NCBI GenBank assembly: GCA_963717255.1 | Contig: CAVQVT010000013.1 | Location: forward strand, 62,001 to 126,000 | From: CAIYQJ01 sp963717255 | GTDB lineage: Bacteria; Chloroflexota; Limnocylindria; Limnocylindrales; CSP1-4 | DNA length: 64,000 nt | Direction: 5' to 3' | Shown here: in pieces, positions 50,402-57,814 of the stretch | Layout: every line of letters starts with the position of its first letter | Position numbering within the stretch: the stretch's first letter is position 1 | Translations under genes and position numbers: made by a program | Notes under the pieces: model-generated | Told to the model about the DNA's origin: nothing | The model's input: the letters and a program-made list of their open reading frames with translations, nothing else | The model's database searches: none

Positions 50402-50434
50402 CGTAATGTATTACGTATCGGTCCCTCGCGTCAA
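50402..50434 (-). promoter_or_regulatory. MarR operon promoter with overlapping operator
   Basis: On the minus strand, TTGACG (50434-50429) and TACATT (50410-50405) are 18 bp apart, and the -10 ends 6 nt before ATG 50398. The perfect palindrome CGTAAT-GT-ATTACG (50402-50415) covers the -10 box and start site, so a bound MarR dimer would block polymerase. This is one of the few AT-rich spots in the region. Confidence 0.7.
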
Positions 50435-50494
50435 GACGGCCGGGCGGCGGGCCGTCCCGCTCGGCTCGGCCCCGGGCTTGCCCTCGCCCGATCG

Positions 50495-52127
50495 CTACGT
50501 CTCGTCGCCGAGCGACGACGCGTCCGCCTCCGCACCTGCCACGCCGCGCATCCGGCGCAGGCGCTCGATACGCGCACCGAGCGACGGGTGCGTGGCGAAG
50601 ATGCCCGGCCCCCGGTCGGAGCCGGCCTTCACCGGGTTGCGGAACCACAGGTGCTGCGTCCCGCGGTTCGCCGCCGTCGAGCTCGTCCGTGTCGTCCGCG
50701 AGCGAGGCGAGCGCCCGCTCCAGACCGATCGGGTTGCGCGTCAGCTCCACGGAGGTCGCGTCGGCGAGGTACTCGCGCTCGCGGCTCACGGCCGCCTGGA
50801 CCAGGAGGGAGAAGAGGGGAGCCACGATCCGGAGGACGAACGCGACGATGAGGAGGAAGAGCCCGACGAGGATCCCGCTCACGAAGGCCGCGATGGTCTC
50901 CTTCGCGTCGTCGCCCCCGGTCCAGATGAAGGCGCCGTGCCGCCACCCTTCGACGACCAGCCGGAGGAAGCCGTCGGTCACGAGCGCGACGAGGCCGACG
51001 AGGACGGCGACGTAGAGCGCATACCGCGTGTCGTAGTTGCGGATGTGCCCGACCTCGTGGCCGATGACGCCCTGGAGCTCCTCGCGGTCGAGCCGCGTCA
51101 GGAGGCCGCGCGTGACGGCGAGACTCGCGTGCGCCGGGTCCCTCCCCGTCGCGAAGGCGTTCATGCTGCCGTCGTCGATGACGTAGACGCGCGGCACCGG
51201 GACGCTCGCGGCGAGCGAAGCCTCGTCGACGACGTCGAGGAGCACACGGTGCTCGCGCGCGTCCGCGTGCTTCGCCCCGGCGGTCTCGAGGACGATGTCC
51301 GCGCCGAAGCGGTCCGCGCCGAGAGCCGCACCGAGCCCGACTGCCGCCGCGAACGCCGCTGCGATGAGCGCCGGTGTCGCGCTGAACGTGAGCGAGGCCG
51401 TGATGATCTCGGCCACCGCGGCCACGACGCCCACGAGCGTGACCAGCAGCAGGAGGCTGTTCCTGCGGTTCGCGGCCTGCTGGGCGCGGAAGTCCCTCCG
51501 TCCGGCCCGGCGGGCGTCGAGCGCGGCGATCGCGAACGTGACGACGGGGAGGACGACGACGAGGGTCACCGCCCACCACGGGAGGTTCTGCGGGAGCGTC
51601 CCCTCCTGCACGGTCCGCAGCGCCCACGTGACGAACGTCGCCACGAGGACCAGCGAGACGGCCGCGACGAGGATCGCGATGCTGAAGAGCACGGTCGCCG
51701 CGAGACGCCCGAGGGGCCCCGGGAGGCGCTCGTCGGTCACGTCGTCCGTCGTCACGGCGAGCGCGAGGAGCGAGCCCCCGATGATCGCCGCGAGGAGCAC
51801 GGCGCCGACGAGGTACGCGTCGAGCCGGCCCTGGCCGGCGCGGATCACCGCGACCGCGACGAGGAAGAGCAGCCAGAGGAGCGCGGCGCCCGCGAGGGCG
51901 CGCCGGATCGACAATGGCCGCGGGTCGATCGCGAGCGCGGCGCCGACGAGCACGAGGACCACCGCCGGCACGAGAAGGACGAGCCGGACCTCGGCGGGCG
52001 TCTCCTGCGGCGCGGGGTCGACGACGGCGGCCAGGACCCAGCCGACGAGCACGATGCCGACGAAGGCAAGAACGGCGGGGACGAGCCGGGTGCCCCACCC
52101 GACCGGTCGCCTGCCCAGACCTGACAC
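50495..52127 (-). pseudogene. M48 family (HtpX-like) membrane metalloprotease with a +1 frameshift near the end
   Basis: The reading frame from about 52127 gives about 485 residues with several transmembrane helices, a PDZ-free M48 core with zinc motif GVIGHEVGHIRNYD, and the third ligand region SREREYLADATSVELTRNP. Between about 50669 and 50678, one extra G on the minus strand shifts the frame. Reading on in the next frame restores the expected tail (ANRGTQHLWFRNPV, then FATHPSLGARIERLRRM) to a TAG at 50495. The zinc site is before the shift. Either the gene is newly broken or the base is an assembly error. Start options are GTG 52127, GTG 52136 and ATG 52190. Confidence 0.78.
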
Positions 52128-52231
52128 CGGCGCCACCCCCTGCTGAACGCTCGCCCACAGCCTACGCGACGGGACGAACGGTCTCCGCATCGACGGACGG
52201 TCCCCTGCGGGGCGACCCGCGACCGACGCTC

Positions 52232-52237
52232 TACCAT
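52232..52237 (+). promoter_or_regulatory. -10 box of a probable leaderless promoter
   Basis: TACCAT is followed by 6 nt and the ATG at 52244 of the large LuxR regulator, with no ribosome-binding site between. The -35 region is not convincing. Confidence 0.42.
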
Positions 52238-52243
52238 GCCTGC

Positions 52244-55072
52244 ATGGCGCTCTTCGCCGGAACACCGGCGCTCATCGGCCGCGAGGCCGAGCACGCGGCG
52301 GTCGCGACGTTCCTCGACGCCATCGCGCAGGGCCCGGCGGCGCTTGTCCTCACGGGACCCGTCGGGATCGGCAAGACCACGCTCTGGCGGGCGTTGCTCG
52401 CCGACGCGCGCCGCCGCGGCTATCGCACGATGGAGACCCGAGCCGTCGAGGCCGAGGCGCAGCTGGCGTTCGGCGGCCTCGCCGACCTCCTGGACCCGTC
52501 CGTCGACGAGGTCCTGGACGGACTCCCCCCGGCGCAGCGCACCGCCCTCGAGGTCGCGCTCCAGCGGGTCCCGGTGGCGGACAACGCCCCACCACCGCTC
52601 GCCGTGTCCCTCGGCGCACTTGCCGCGATCCGGGCGCTTGCGGAGCGCGCGCCCGTGATCGTCGCCGTCGACGACCTGGCATGGCTGGACGGACCATCCG
52701 CCCGTGTCCTGGAGTACGTCACGCGGCGCCTCGGCGAGGCACAGGTCGGCTTCGCCCCGACGATCCGCGCCGATGCTCCGGACGCGGCGATGCCGGCGGC
52801 CGTGTCCGGCTTCGCCGGGCCCGTGGAGCGACTCCACGTCGGGCCGCTCGACCTCGGCGAGATCGACGCGCTCGTCCGACGTGAGCTCGGTCTCTCGCTG
52901 CGACGGCCGGCCCTCGCCTGGATCCTGTCCGGATCGGGCGGCAACCCGTTCCTCGCGCTCGAGATCGCACGGGCGGTCCAGCGGGGCGGGGTCCAACCCG
53001 GGCTCGAGGGCCTCTCGATCTCGACGGCCACGAGCGACCTCGTGCGCGAACGCCTTGACGCGCTCCCGGGATCCGTCCGCTGGCCGCTCGCTGCCGTCGC
53101 CGCGCTCGGGAGCCCGACGATCGGGCTGGTGACGACAGCCGTCCCCGGCGCCGGCGACGTGCTCGGGGCCGTGCTGTCCGCCGGAGTGGTGGAGATCGAT
53201 TCGGGCCGCGTGCGCTTCACGCACCCGCTGCTCGCGGCCGGCGCGTACGGCCGTCTCGACCCGGTGGAGCGACGCGGCCTCCATGCCCGGCTGGCGGAGA
53301 TCGTGGTCGAGCCGGAGCAGCACGCGCGACACCTCGCCCTGTCCGTGGACTCGGCGAGCGAGGCGGTGGCATCGGAGCTCGACAGGGCGGCGACATACGC
53401 GCGGGCGCGAGGCGGAACGGACGCGGCCGCCGAGCTCGAGCTCCAGGCGGCGAGACTCACGCGCGTCGACGACCCGGACGCCCTGAAGCGCCGCACGATC
53501 GCCGCGGGCGTCTACTTCATCCAGGCCGGCGACCCGACCCGTGCTCGCGCCGTCCTTGAGGGATACGTCGCAGCGGCCGAGCGCGGAGCCCGGCGAGCGG
53601 ATGCCCTGCTCGTGCTCGCCGATGCCCGGTCGAGCGACGACTGGCAGGCGAAGGTCGGCCTCCTGGAGGAGGCGCTCGACGAGGCGGAGGCGGATCATCG
53701 ACTCCGGAGCCAGATCCTGCAGGCTCTTGCCCAGACGAAGTACCACACGGCTCGCGACGCGCGCGGCGGGGTGGCGCTCGCCCTCGCGGCGGTGGCCGAG
53801 GCGGAATCGCAGGCCGATCCCGCCGCACGATGCTCGGCCTACCTCGCGGCGGTCTTCGCCCGCCTCAACGCCGGTGAAGACCTCGACGTGGATCTGCTCG
53901 AACGCGCGATGGTGCTCGCGCCCCTGGTCGAGCACGAGCGCGTGTTCCTCTGGCCGGCCTACGCGAAGGCGCTCACGGACGCGTCCTGTGACCGCCTCGA
54001 CGAGGCGATCACGAGCCTCCTGGACCTTCGTGGGCGTGCTGAGGTGGTCGGCGACTGGGACTCGCTGCCGCTCATCTCCGGCAGCCTCGCGTCCGCGGCC
54101 TTCCGTGGCGGGGCATGGCGCGAGGCCCAGGGTCACGCGATCGACGCGGAGCGAGGCTCACGCCAGAACGGCCAGGCCGAGGGCCTGTCGTTCGCGCTCA
54201 GCGTTCGGGCGCTGATCGAGGTCGGTCTCGGGAACGAGGATGCCGGGCGACTGGCGGCCGAGGAGGGCCTGGCCCTCGCCCGGGAGGTCCGAGGGCGCGC
54301 GACTGAGCTGGCCAATCGCGCTGCGCTCGGCTTCCTCGACCTGTCGAGGGGAGACCTCTCGGCCGCCGAGGCCGAGCTGCGCCTTGCGGTGGAACCGTGG
54401 CTCGAGGAAGGGTACCTGAGCCCATCCGTTCTCGAATGGCTCCCGGACTGGGCCGGGGCGCTCGTCGCCCTCGACCGCGTCGACGAGGCGAACGGACTGC
54501 TCGACGCGTTCGAGGAAGTGGCCCTGCGCCTCGATCTCCCGTCCGCCCTCGCCGCGAGCCTGCGGATCCGCGGGCTGGTGGCCGCGGCCGGCGGGGACGA
54601 GGAAGGTTCGATGCGTTCCTTCGTCCGGGCACTCAGCCACCACGATCGTGTCTCCGAGCCGTTCGAGCGAGGCCGCACGCTCCTTGCCCAGGGTGAGTCC
54701 CTCCGTCGCTTCCGACAGCGGGGCCGCGCACGGGAGGCGCTCGGTGCGGCCGCCGCGGTCTTCGAGCGTCTCGGCGCACGTCGCTGGCACGAACGCGCGA
54801 CCGCGGAGCTGGCCCGGACCGGACATCGCGAGGTCGGGGCGTCGCTCACCGCGACCGAGCGACAGGTGGCTGAGCTCGTTGCGGCCGGCCGGACCAACCG
54901 CGAGGTCGCCGAGTCGCTGTTCATGAGCTCGCACACCGTCGAGGCGCACCTGACCCGCATCTACCGAAGCCTGGGCGTCCGCGGTCGAACGGAGCTGGCC
55001 CGGGCGCTGTCCGCACCGGCGACCGACGGGGGAGGCGCCTCGGGCGCTGCACCGAACGAGGGGAACGGATAG
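52244..55072 (+). CDS. Large ATP-binding LuxR (LAL/MalT-like) transcriptional regulator
   Basis: 942 residues. An N-terminal AAA/STAND ATPase has Walker A GPVGIGKTT (about residue 40), Walker B VIVAVDDLAWLDG (about 140) and sensor-like SGSGGNPFLALEIARA. A long TPR-like helical region (about 400-850) with AYLAAVFARLNAGED and similar repeats follows. The C-terminal LuxR HTH (about 870-930) is LTATERQVAELVAAGRTNREVAESL with SHTVEAHLTRIYRSLG. Such proteins oligomerise on ligand and ATP binding and activate transcription. The next gene, a secreted repeat protein 90 bp away on the same strand, is a possible target or partner. No ligand can be inferred. Confidence 0.9.
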   Translation: MALFAGTPALIGREAEHAAVATFLDAIAQGPAALVLTGPVGIGKTTLWRALLADARRRGYRTMETRAVEAEAQLAFGGLADLLDPSVDEVLDGLPPAQRTALEVALQRVPVADNAPPPLAVSLGALAAIRALAERAPVIVAVDDLAWLDGPSARVLEYVTRRLGEAQVGFAPTIRADAPDAAMPAAVSGFAGPVERLHVGPLDLGEIDALVRRELGLSLRRPALAWILSGSGGNPFLALEIARAVQRGGVQPGLEGLSISTATSDLVRERLDALPGSVRWPLAAVAALGSPTIGLVTTAVPGAGDVLGAVLSAGVVEIDSGRVRFTHPLLAAGAYGRLDPVERRGLHARLAEIVVEPEQHARHLALSVDSASEAVASELDRAATYARARGGTDAAAELELQAARLTRVDDPDALKRRTIAAGVYFIQAGDPTRARAVLEGYVAAAERGARRADALLVLADARSSDDWQAKVGLLEEALDEAEADHRLRSQILQALAQTKYHTARDARGGVALALAAVAEAESQADPAARCSAYLAAVFARLNAGEDLDVDLLERAMVLAPLVEHERVFLWPAYAKALTDASCDRLDEAITSLLDLRGRAEVVGDWDSLPLISGSLASAAFRGGAWREAQGHAIDAERGSRQNGQAEGLSFALSVRALIEVGLGNEDAGRLAAEEGLALAREVRGRATELANRAALGFLDLSRGDLSAAEAELRLAVEPWLEEGYLSPSVLEWLPDWAGALVALDRVDEANGLLDAFEEVALRLDLPSALAASLRIRGLVAAAGGDEEGSMRSFVRALSHHDRVSEPFERGRTLLAQGESLRRFRQRGRAREALGAAAAVFERLGARRWHERATAELARTGHREVGASLTATERQVAELVAAGRTNREVAESLFMSSHTVEAHLTRIYRSLGVRGRTELARALSAPATDGGGASGAAPNEGNG

Positions 55073-55162
55073 GGGTTCCCACGATATCGCCGCACAGCTC
55101 GCGATCCGATGATCGGTGACGTCGGAAGACCGACCTTCATGGATCGAACAGGAGCGTGCGAG

Positions 55163-55696
55163 ATGGACCAGATCAGCAGGATGCGCGACCGGCGGTCGAA
55201 CCTGGTGCCGGTCGGAGTGGCCGGGATCGTCGTGGCGGGCGCACTCGTCGTGGGCGCGTTCGCCGCCGGCGCCGGCACGGCCGGGCGCGCTGCCGTGGCA
55301 CCCGCGACCGCCGGGACCGCCGCGGCCGCTCCCGCAGCACCCGCGGCCGGCTCGGTCGCGTCGCGCCTCGACAGCGAGTACCTCCGGCGGATCGCGCAGG
55401 GCTGGACCGCGGCCGCTCCCGCTGCGGCCGCACCCGCGGCCGGCTCGGTCGCGTCCCGCCTCGACAGCGAGTACCTCCGGCGGATCGCGCAGGGCTGGAC
55501 CGCCGGGACCGCTGCGGCCGCTCCCGCGGCACCCGCCGCCGGCTCGGTCGCGTCCCGCCTCGACAGCGAGTACCTCCGGCGGATCGCGCAGGGCTGGACC
55601 GCGGCCGCTCCCGCTGCGGCCGCACCCGCCGCCGGCTCGGTCGCGTCGCGCCTCGACAGCGAGTACCTCCGGGGGATCGCGCACGGCTGGAAGTAG
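55163..55696 (+). CDS. Exported protein with four tandem SRLDSEYLRRIAQGW repeats
   Basis: 177 residues. The N-terminal signal or anchor helix (about residues 15-40, VPVGVAGIVVAGALVVGAFAAGAG) is followed by four repeats of 31-33 residues. Each consists of an Ala/Pro-rich spacer, then GSVASRLDSEYLRRIAQGW. The last unit ends GIAHGWK. AGGAG precedes ATG 55163, and the frame beginning at 55109 is an alternative. The amphipathic segment between AP-rich spacers could be a short binding or self-association module outside the membrane. I do not recognise the family. It follows the LAL regulator by 90 bp and ends at a strong terminator. Confidence 0.72.
   Translation: MDQISRMRDRRSNLVPVGVAGIVVAGALVVGAFAAGAGTAGRAAVAPATAGTAAAAPAAPAAGSVASRLDSEYLRRIAQGWTAAAPAAAAPAAGSVASRLDSEYLRRIAQGWTAGTAAAAPAAPAAGSVASRLDSEYLRRIAQGWTAAAPAAAAPAAGSVASRLDSEYLRGIAHGWK
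55346..55690. repeat. Nested tandem DNA repeat, period 93/99 bp
   Basis: The repeat marker GGCTCGGTCGCGTC occurs at 55349, 55442, 55541 and 55634, giving spacings of 93, 99 and 93 bp. The alternating spacing indicates that a two-unit block of 192 bp was itself duplicated. Repeat cores are nearly identical at the DNA level, showing recent expansion. Confidence 0.9.
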
Positions 55697-55711
55697 CCCG
55701 ACACGGCCGGC

Positions 55712-55749
55712 GAAGGGTCGGCACCGCTCGTCCCCGGTGCCGACCCTTC
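55712..55749 (+). terminator. Strong stem-loop terminator
   Basis: GAAGGGTCGGCACCG (55712-55726) pairs perfectly with CGGTGCCGACCCTTC (55735-55749) around an 8-nt loop, 15 nt after the repeat-protein stop. There is no long U-tract, but this is the expected form in such GC-rich DNA. Confidence 0.75.
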
Positions 55750-55752
55750 ATC

Positions 55753-55880
55753 GCTGAACCGGGCCTTCTGTGGGCGGTCCGCGGTGCCGGCGGCAGCATC
55801 GGCGTGGCGACCCGCTTCCCGGCCCGGGTCCACGACCTGCCGTCCATCTACGGCGGGATGCTCGTCCTGCCGGGGACCCC
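55753..55880 (+). pseudogene. Remnant of an FAD-linked oxidase (BBE/FAD_binding_4 family)
   Basis: The plus-strand frame reads GLLWAVRGAGGSIGVATRF and then HDLPSIYGGMLVLPG. This matches the conserved block of berberine-bridge-like FAD oxidases, normally LFWALRGGGGNFGVVT, followed about 20 residues later by a GGM strand. No start codon, FAD-binding N-terminus or C-terminal part is present, and the frame dissolves into Arg/Thr-rich noise after about 40 residues. It is a decayed fragment in the 363-bp gap behind the terminator. The rest of the gap shows nothing else. Confidence 0.6.
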
Positions 55881-56059
55881 CCGGACATCCTCGCGGGCTC
55901 GTCGCGACCCTGGGTCGCGTGCCGCCCGTCTGACGGGCACGGGCCCGCGGACGTCAGGAGAAGCGGGGGGAACCGCGCGGGCGCGCCCACAGGGTCCGGC
56001 CGGTGCCCCGCGGCGTGTGCCCGTGCCGGCGTCGATCAGCACCCCCGGGAGCCGGCCGC

Positions 56060-56581
56060 TCAGCCCGGCGCGTGCTCGAGGAGGGTCTCCATCCGGCGCA
56101 GCCCGTCGGCCGGGACCTGGTGCGTCTCGAACGGATGATGCGGCGGCCCGGAGACCGTGAGCGGGGCCTGCTCGACGTCGGCGGGCGTGGACCAGCCGTG
56201 CAGCGTGACGGCGCCGTCGTCGAGCGCGCACCACACGATCGCGTCGGCCTTGCGCCGGACCACGGGGATGTGGCCGGGTGTGACGCTCCGACCCAGCTCC
56301 GCCCAGCGGGCCGCATGCCACGTCATGACCTCGACCCGGACGCCGCCGACCACGAGGTCCTCGCGGGTCGCGAGCCGCAGGTCGCGAAACGGCGCTTCGA
56401 CGTGGACGCCCAGGGTCCGGGCCCACTTCTCGACCGCGACCTCGCCGAGCTTCCGCTTCCGATGGCTGGGCCCGAGGTTGTTCGGGTAGCGGTGGTGCGT
56501 CCGGAACTCCGCGAACGCCAGGTCGCCGAGGTGGTGCGCCTCCGCGATCTCGGCTTCGGAGAGAGGGATGACGACGGACAC
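56060..56581 (-). CDS. Hypothetical protein, possible PD-(D/E)XK-like fold
   Basis: About 173 residues from GTG 56581 (GTG 56611 is possible). EAHHLGDLAFAEFRTHHRYPNN is followed by KLGEVAVEKWARTLG, LRLATREDLVVGGVRVEVMTW, RRKADAIVWCALDDG and LHGWSTPADV. The order helix with Glu, strand with D, strand VRVEVMTW and strand ADAIVWC resembles PD-(D/E)XK nuclease-like proteins, but the catalytic Lys after the Glu is not present (EVM), so activity is doubtful. It is isolated between the oxidase remnant and the aquaporin gene. The C-terminal 30 residues are Pro/His rich. Confidence 0.55.
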   Translation of the reverse strand: MSVVIPLSEAEIAEAHHLGDLAFAEFRTHHRYPNNLGPSHRKRKLGEVAVEKWARTLGVHVEAPFRDLRLATREDLVVGGVRVEVMTWHAARWAELGRSVTPGHIPVVRRKADAIVWCALDDGAVTLHGWSTPADVEQAPLTVSGPPHHPFETHQVPADGLRRMETLLEHAPG

Positions 56582-56883
56582 TGGCAACCCCGTGGAGCGA
56601 CGTCCCGGCACGACCGTCGGCCGGGCCCGCGCAGTCTAGGGCAGACGGCGCGACGAGGTCGTGCCCGCACCCGGCGCAGTCCACCGGTCGCCCTCGGTGG
56701 AGCCGTCGCCTTCGCCCGGGGGCGGCGGGCCTTCCTCAGCCGCGCGGCAACGCCGGCGATGCGAGGCCCAGCGCCGTGTGTGCTCGTGCGAGTGGCTGAG
56801 GTGGAGCGATCCGAACACTCGACCTCCGACCCCGTTCGCCCCCTGACCACTCTCGCGGGCCGAGCTTCAGCGGGCAGGGCGCC

Positions 56884-57603
56884 TCATGCTTCGAACGGCT
56901 GCAGCTTCTCCTGCCCCGTGAAGAGCACGCGGTAGACGAGCCCGCCGATCACACCGCCGACCAGCGGGGCGAGCCAGAACAGCCACAGCTGGGCGATGGC
57001 CCAGCTGCCCTGGAAGAGCGCGACGCCGGTGCTGCGCGCCGGGTTCACCGACGTGTTGGTGACCGGGATGCTGATGAGGTGGATCAGCGTGAGGGTGAGA
57101 CCGATCGCGATCGGGGCGAAGCCGGCCGGCGCGCGGCGGTCGGTCGCGCCCATGATGGCGAGCACGAAGAAGGCGGTCAGCAGGACCTCGACGATCGCCG
57201 CCGACAGCAGCGAGTAGCCACCCGGCGAATGCTCGGCGAAGCCGTTCGACGCGAAGCCGGCGCTGGCATCGAAGCCGGGCTGGCCGCTGGCGACCACGTA
57301 CAGCACGCCGCCGGCGGCGATCGCGGCGACCACCTGCACGACGATGTACGGGAGGAGGTCGCGCAGGTCGAACCGGCCCCCGGCCAGCAGGCCGAGCGAC
57401 ACCGCCGGATTGAAGTGGCCGCCAGAGATGTGTCCCACGGCGTACACCATCGTCAGCACCGTGAGACCGAACGCGATCGAGACCCCGAGATACCCGATGC
57501 CGACATCGGGGATCCCCGCGGCCAGCACCGCGGCACCGCAGCCGCCGAACACCAGCCAGAACGTGCCGAGGAACTCGGCACCGAGTCGCTTGCTCATGGG
57601 CAT
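56884..57603 (-). CDS. aqpZ: Aquaporin Z-type water channel (MIP family)
   Basis: 239 residues, six transmembrane helices and two half-helices with HFNPAVSLG and SVNPARSTG NPA motifs. The selectivity region fits AqpZ (Phe in helix 2, His in helix 5 LIHLISIP, Arg after the second NPA), pointing to water rather than glycerol. ATG 57603 has GGGAGAAG upstream; an ATG two codons later is equally possible. It is monocistronic and divergent from the CpaF-like gene across 211 bp. Length and motifs are complete. Confidence 0.93.
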   Translation of the reverse strand: MPMSKRLGAEFLGTFWLVFGGCGAAVLAAGIPDVGIGYLGVSIAFGLTVLTMVYAVGHISGGHFNPAVSLGLLAGGRFDLRDLLPYIVVQVVAAIAAGGVLYVVASGQPGFDASAGFASNGFAEHSPGGYSLLSAAIVEVLLTAFFVLAIMGATDRRAPAGFAPIAIGLTLTLIHLISIPVTNTSVNPARSTGVALFQGSWAIAQLWLFWLAPLVGGVIGGLVYRVLFTGQEKLQPFEA

Positions 57604-57763
57604 CGCGCTCTTCTCCCTCAGTGGCGTGAGACACGAAACGGTGCCAATCCTACCCTGTGGGGCGAGCCCGCCGGCGGCGGCGCCTGAGCACCATCCAGCC
57701 GGTGGCGGGGCACGCCTGCGCCATCCCCCGGAAGGGTCATAGCGGCCGTCCGTCCATCGGCCC

Positions 57764-57769
57764 TAGAAT
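57764..57769 (+). promoter_or_regulatory. Candidate -10 box for the CpaF-RidA gene
   Basis: TAGAAT lies 45 nt before ATG 57815, with GGGAGG in between, so this gene would have a short conventional leader. No clear -35 is seen. Confidence 0.35.
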
Positions 57770-57814
57770 CCCGCGCACCGACGGCCACGTCGCATCCGGG
57801 AGGCGCCGCGGATC

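Noticed and set aside
49488..52265. Single 925-residue protein joining the M48 protease and the small membrane protein
   Set aside because: The joined middle part is nonsense sequence created by the frameshift near 50670. MarR lies antiparallel-free in another frame in between with perfect motifs.
55346..55690. CRISPR-like array
   Set aside because: The repeats are in frame inside a gene with a signal peptide and are separated by similar, not unique, spacers.
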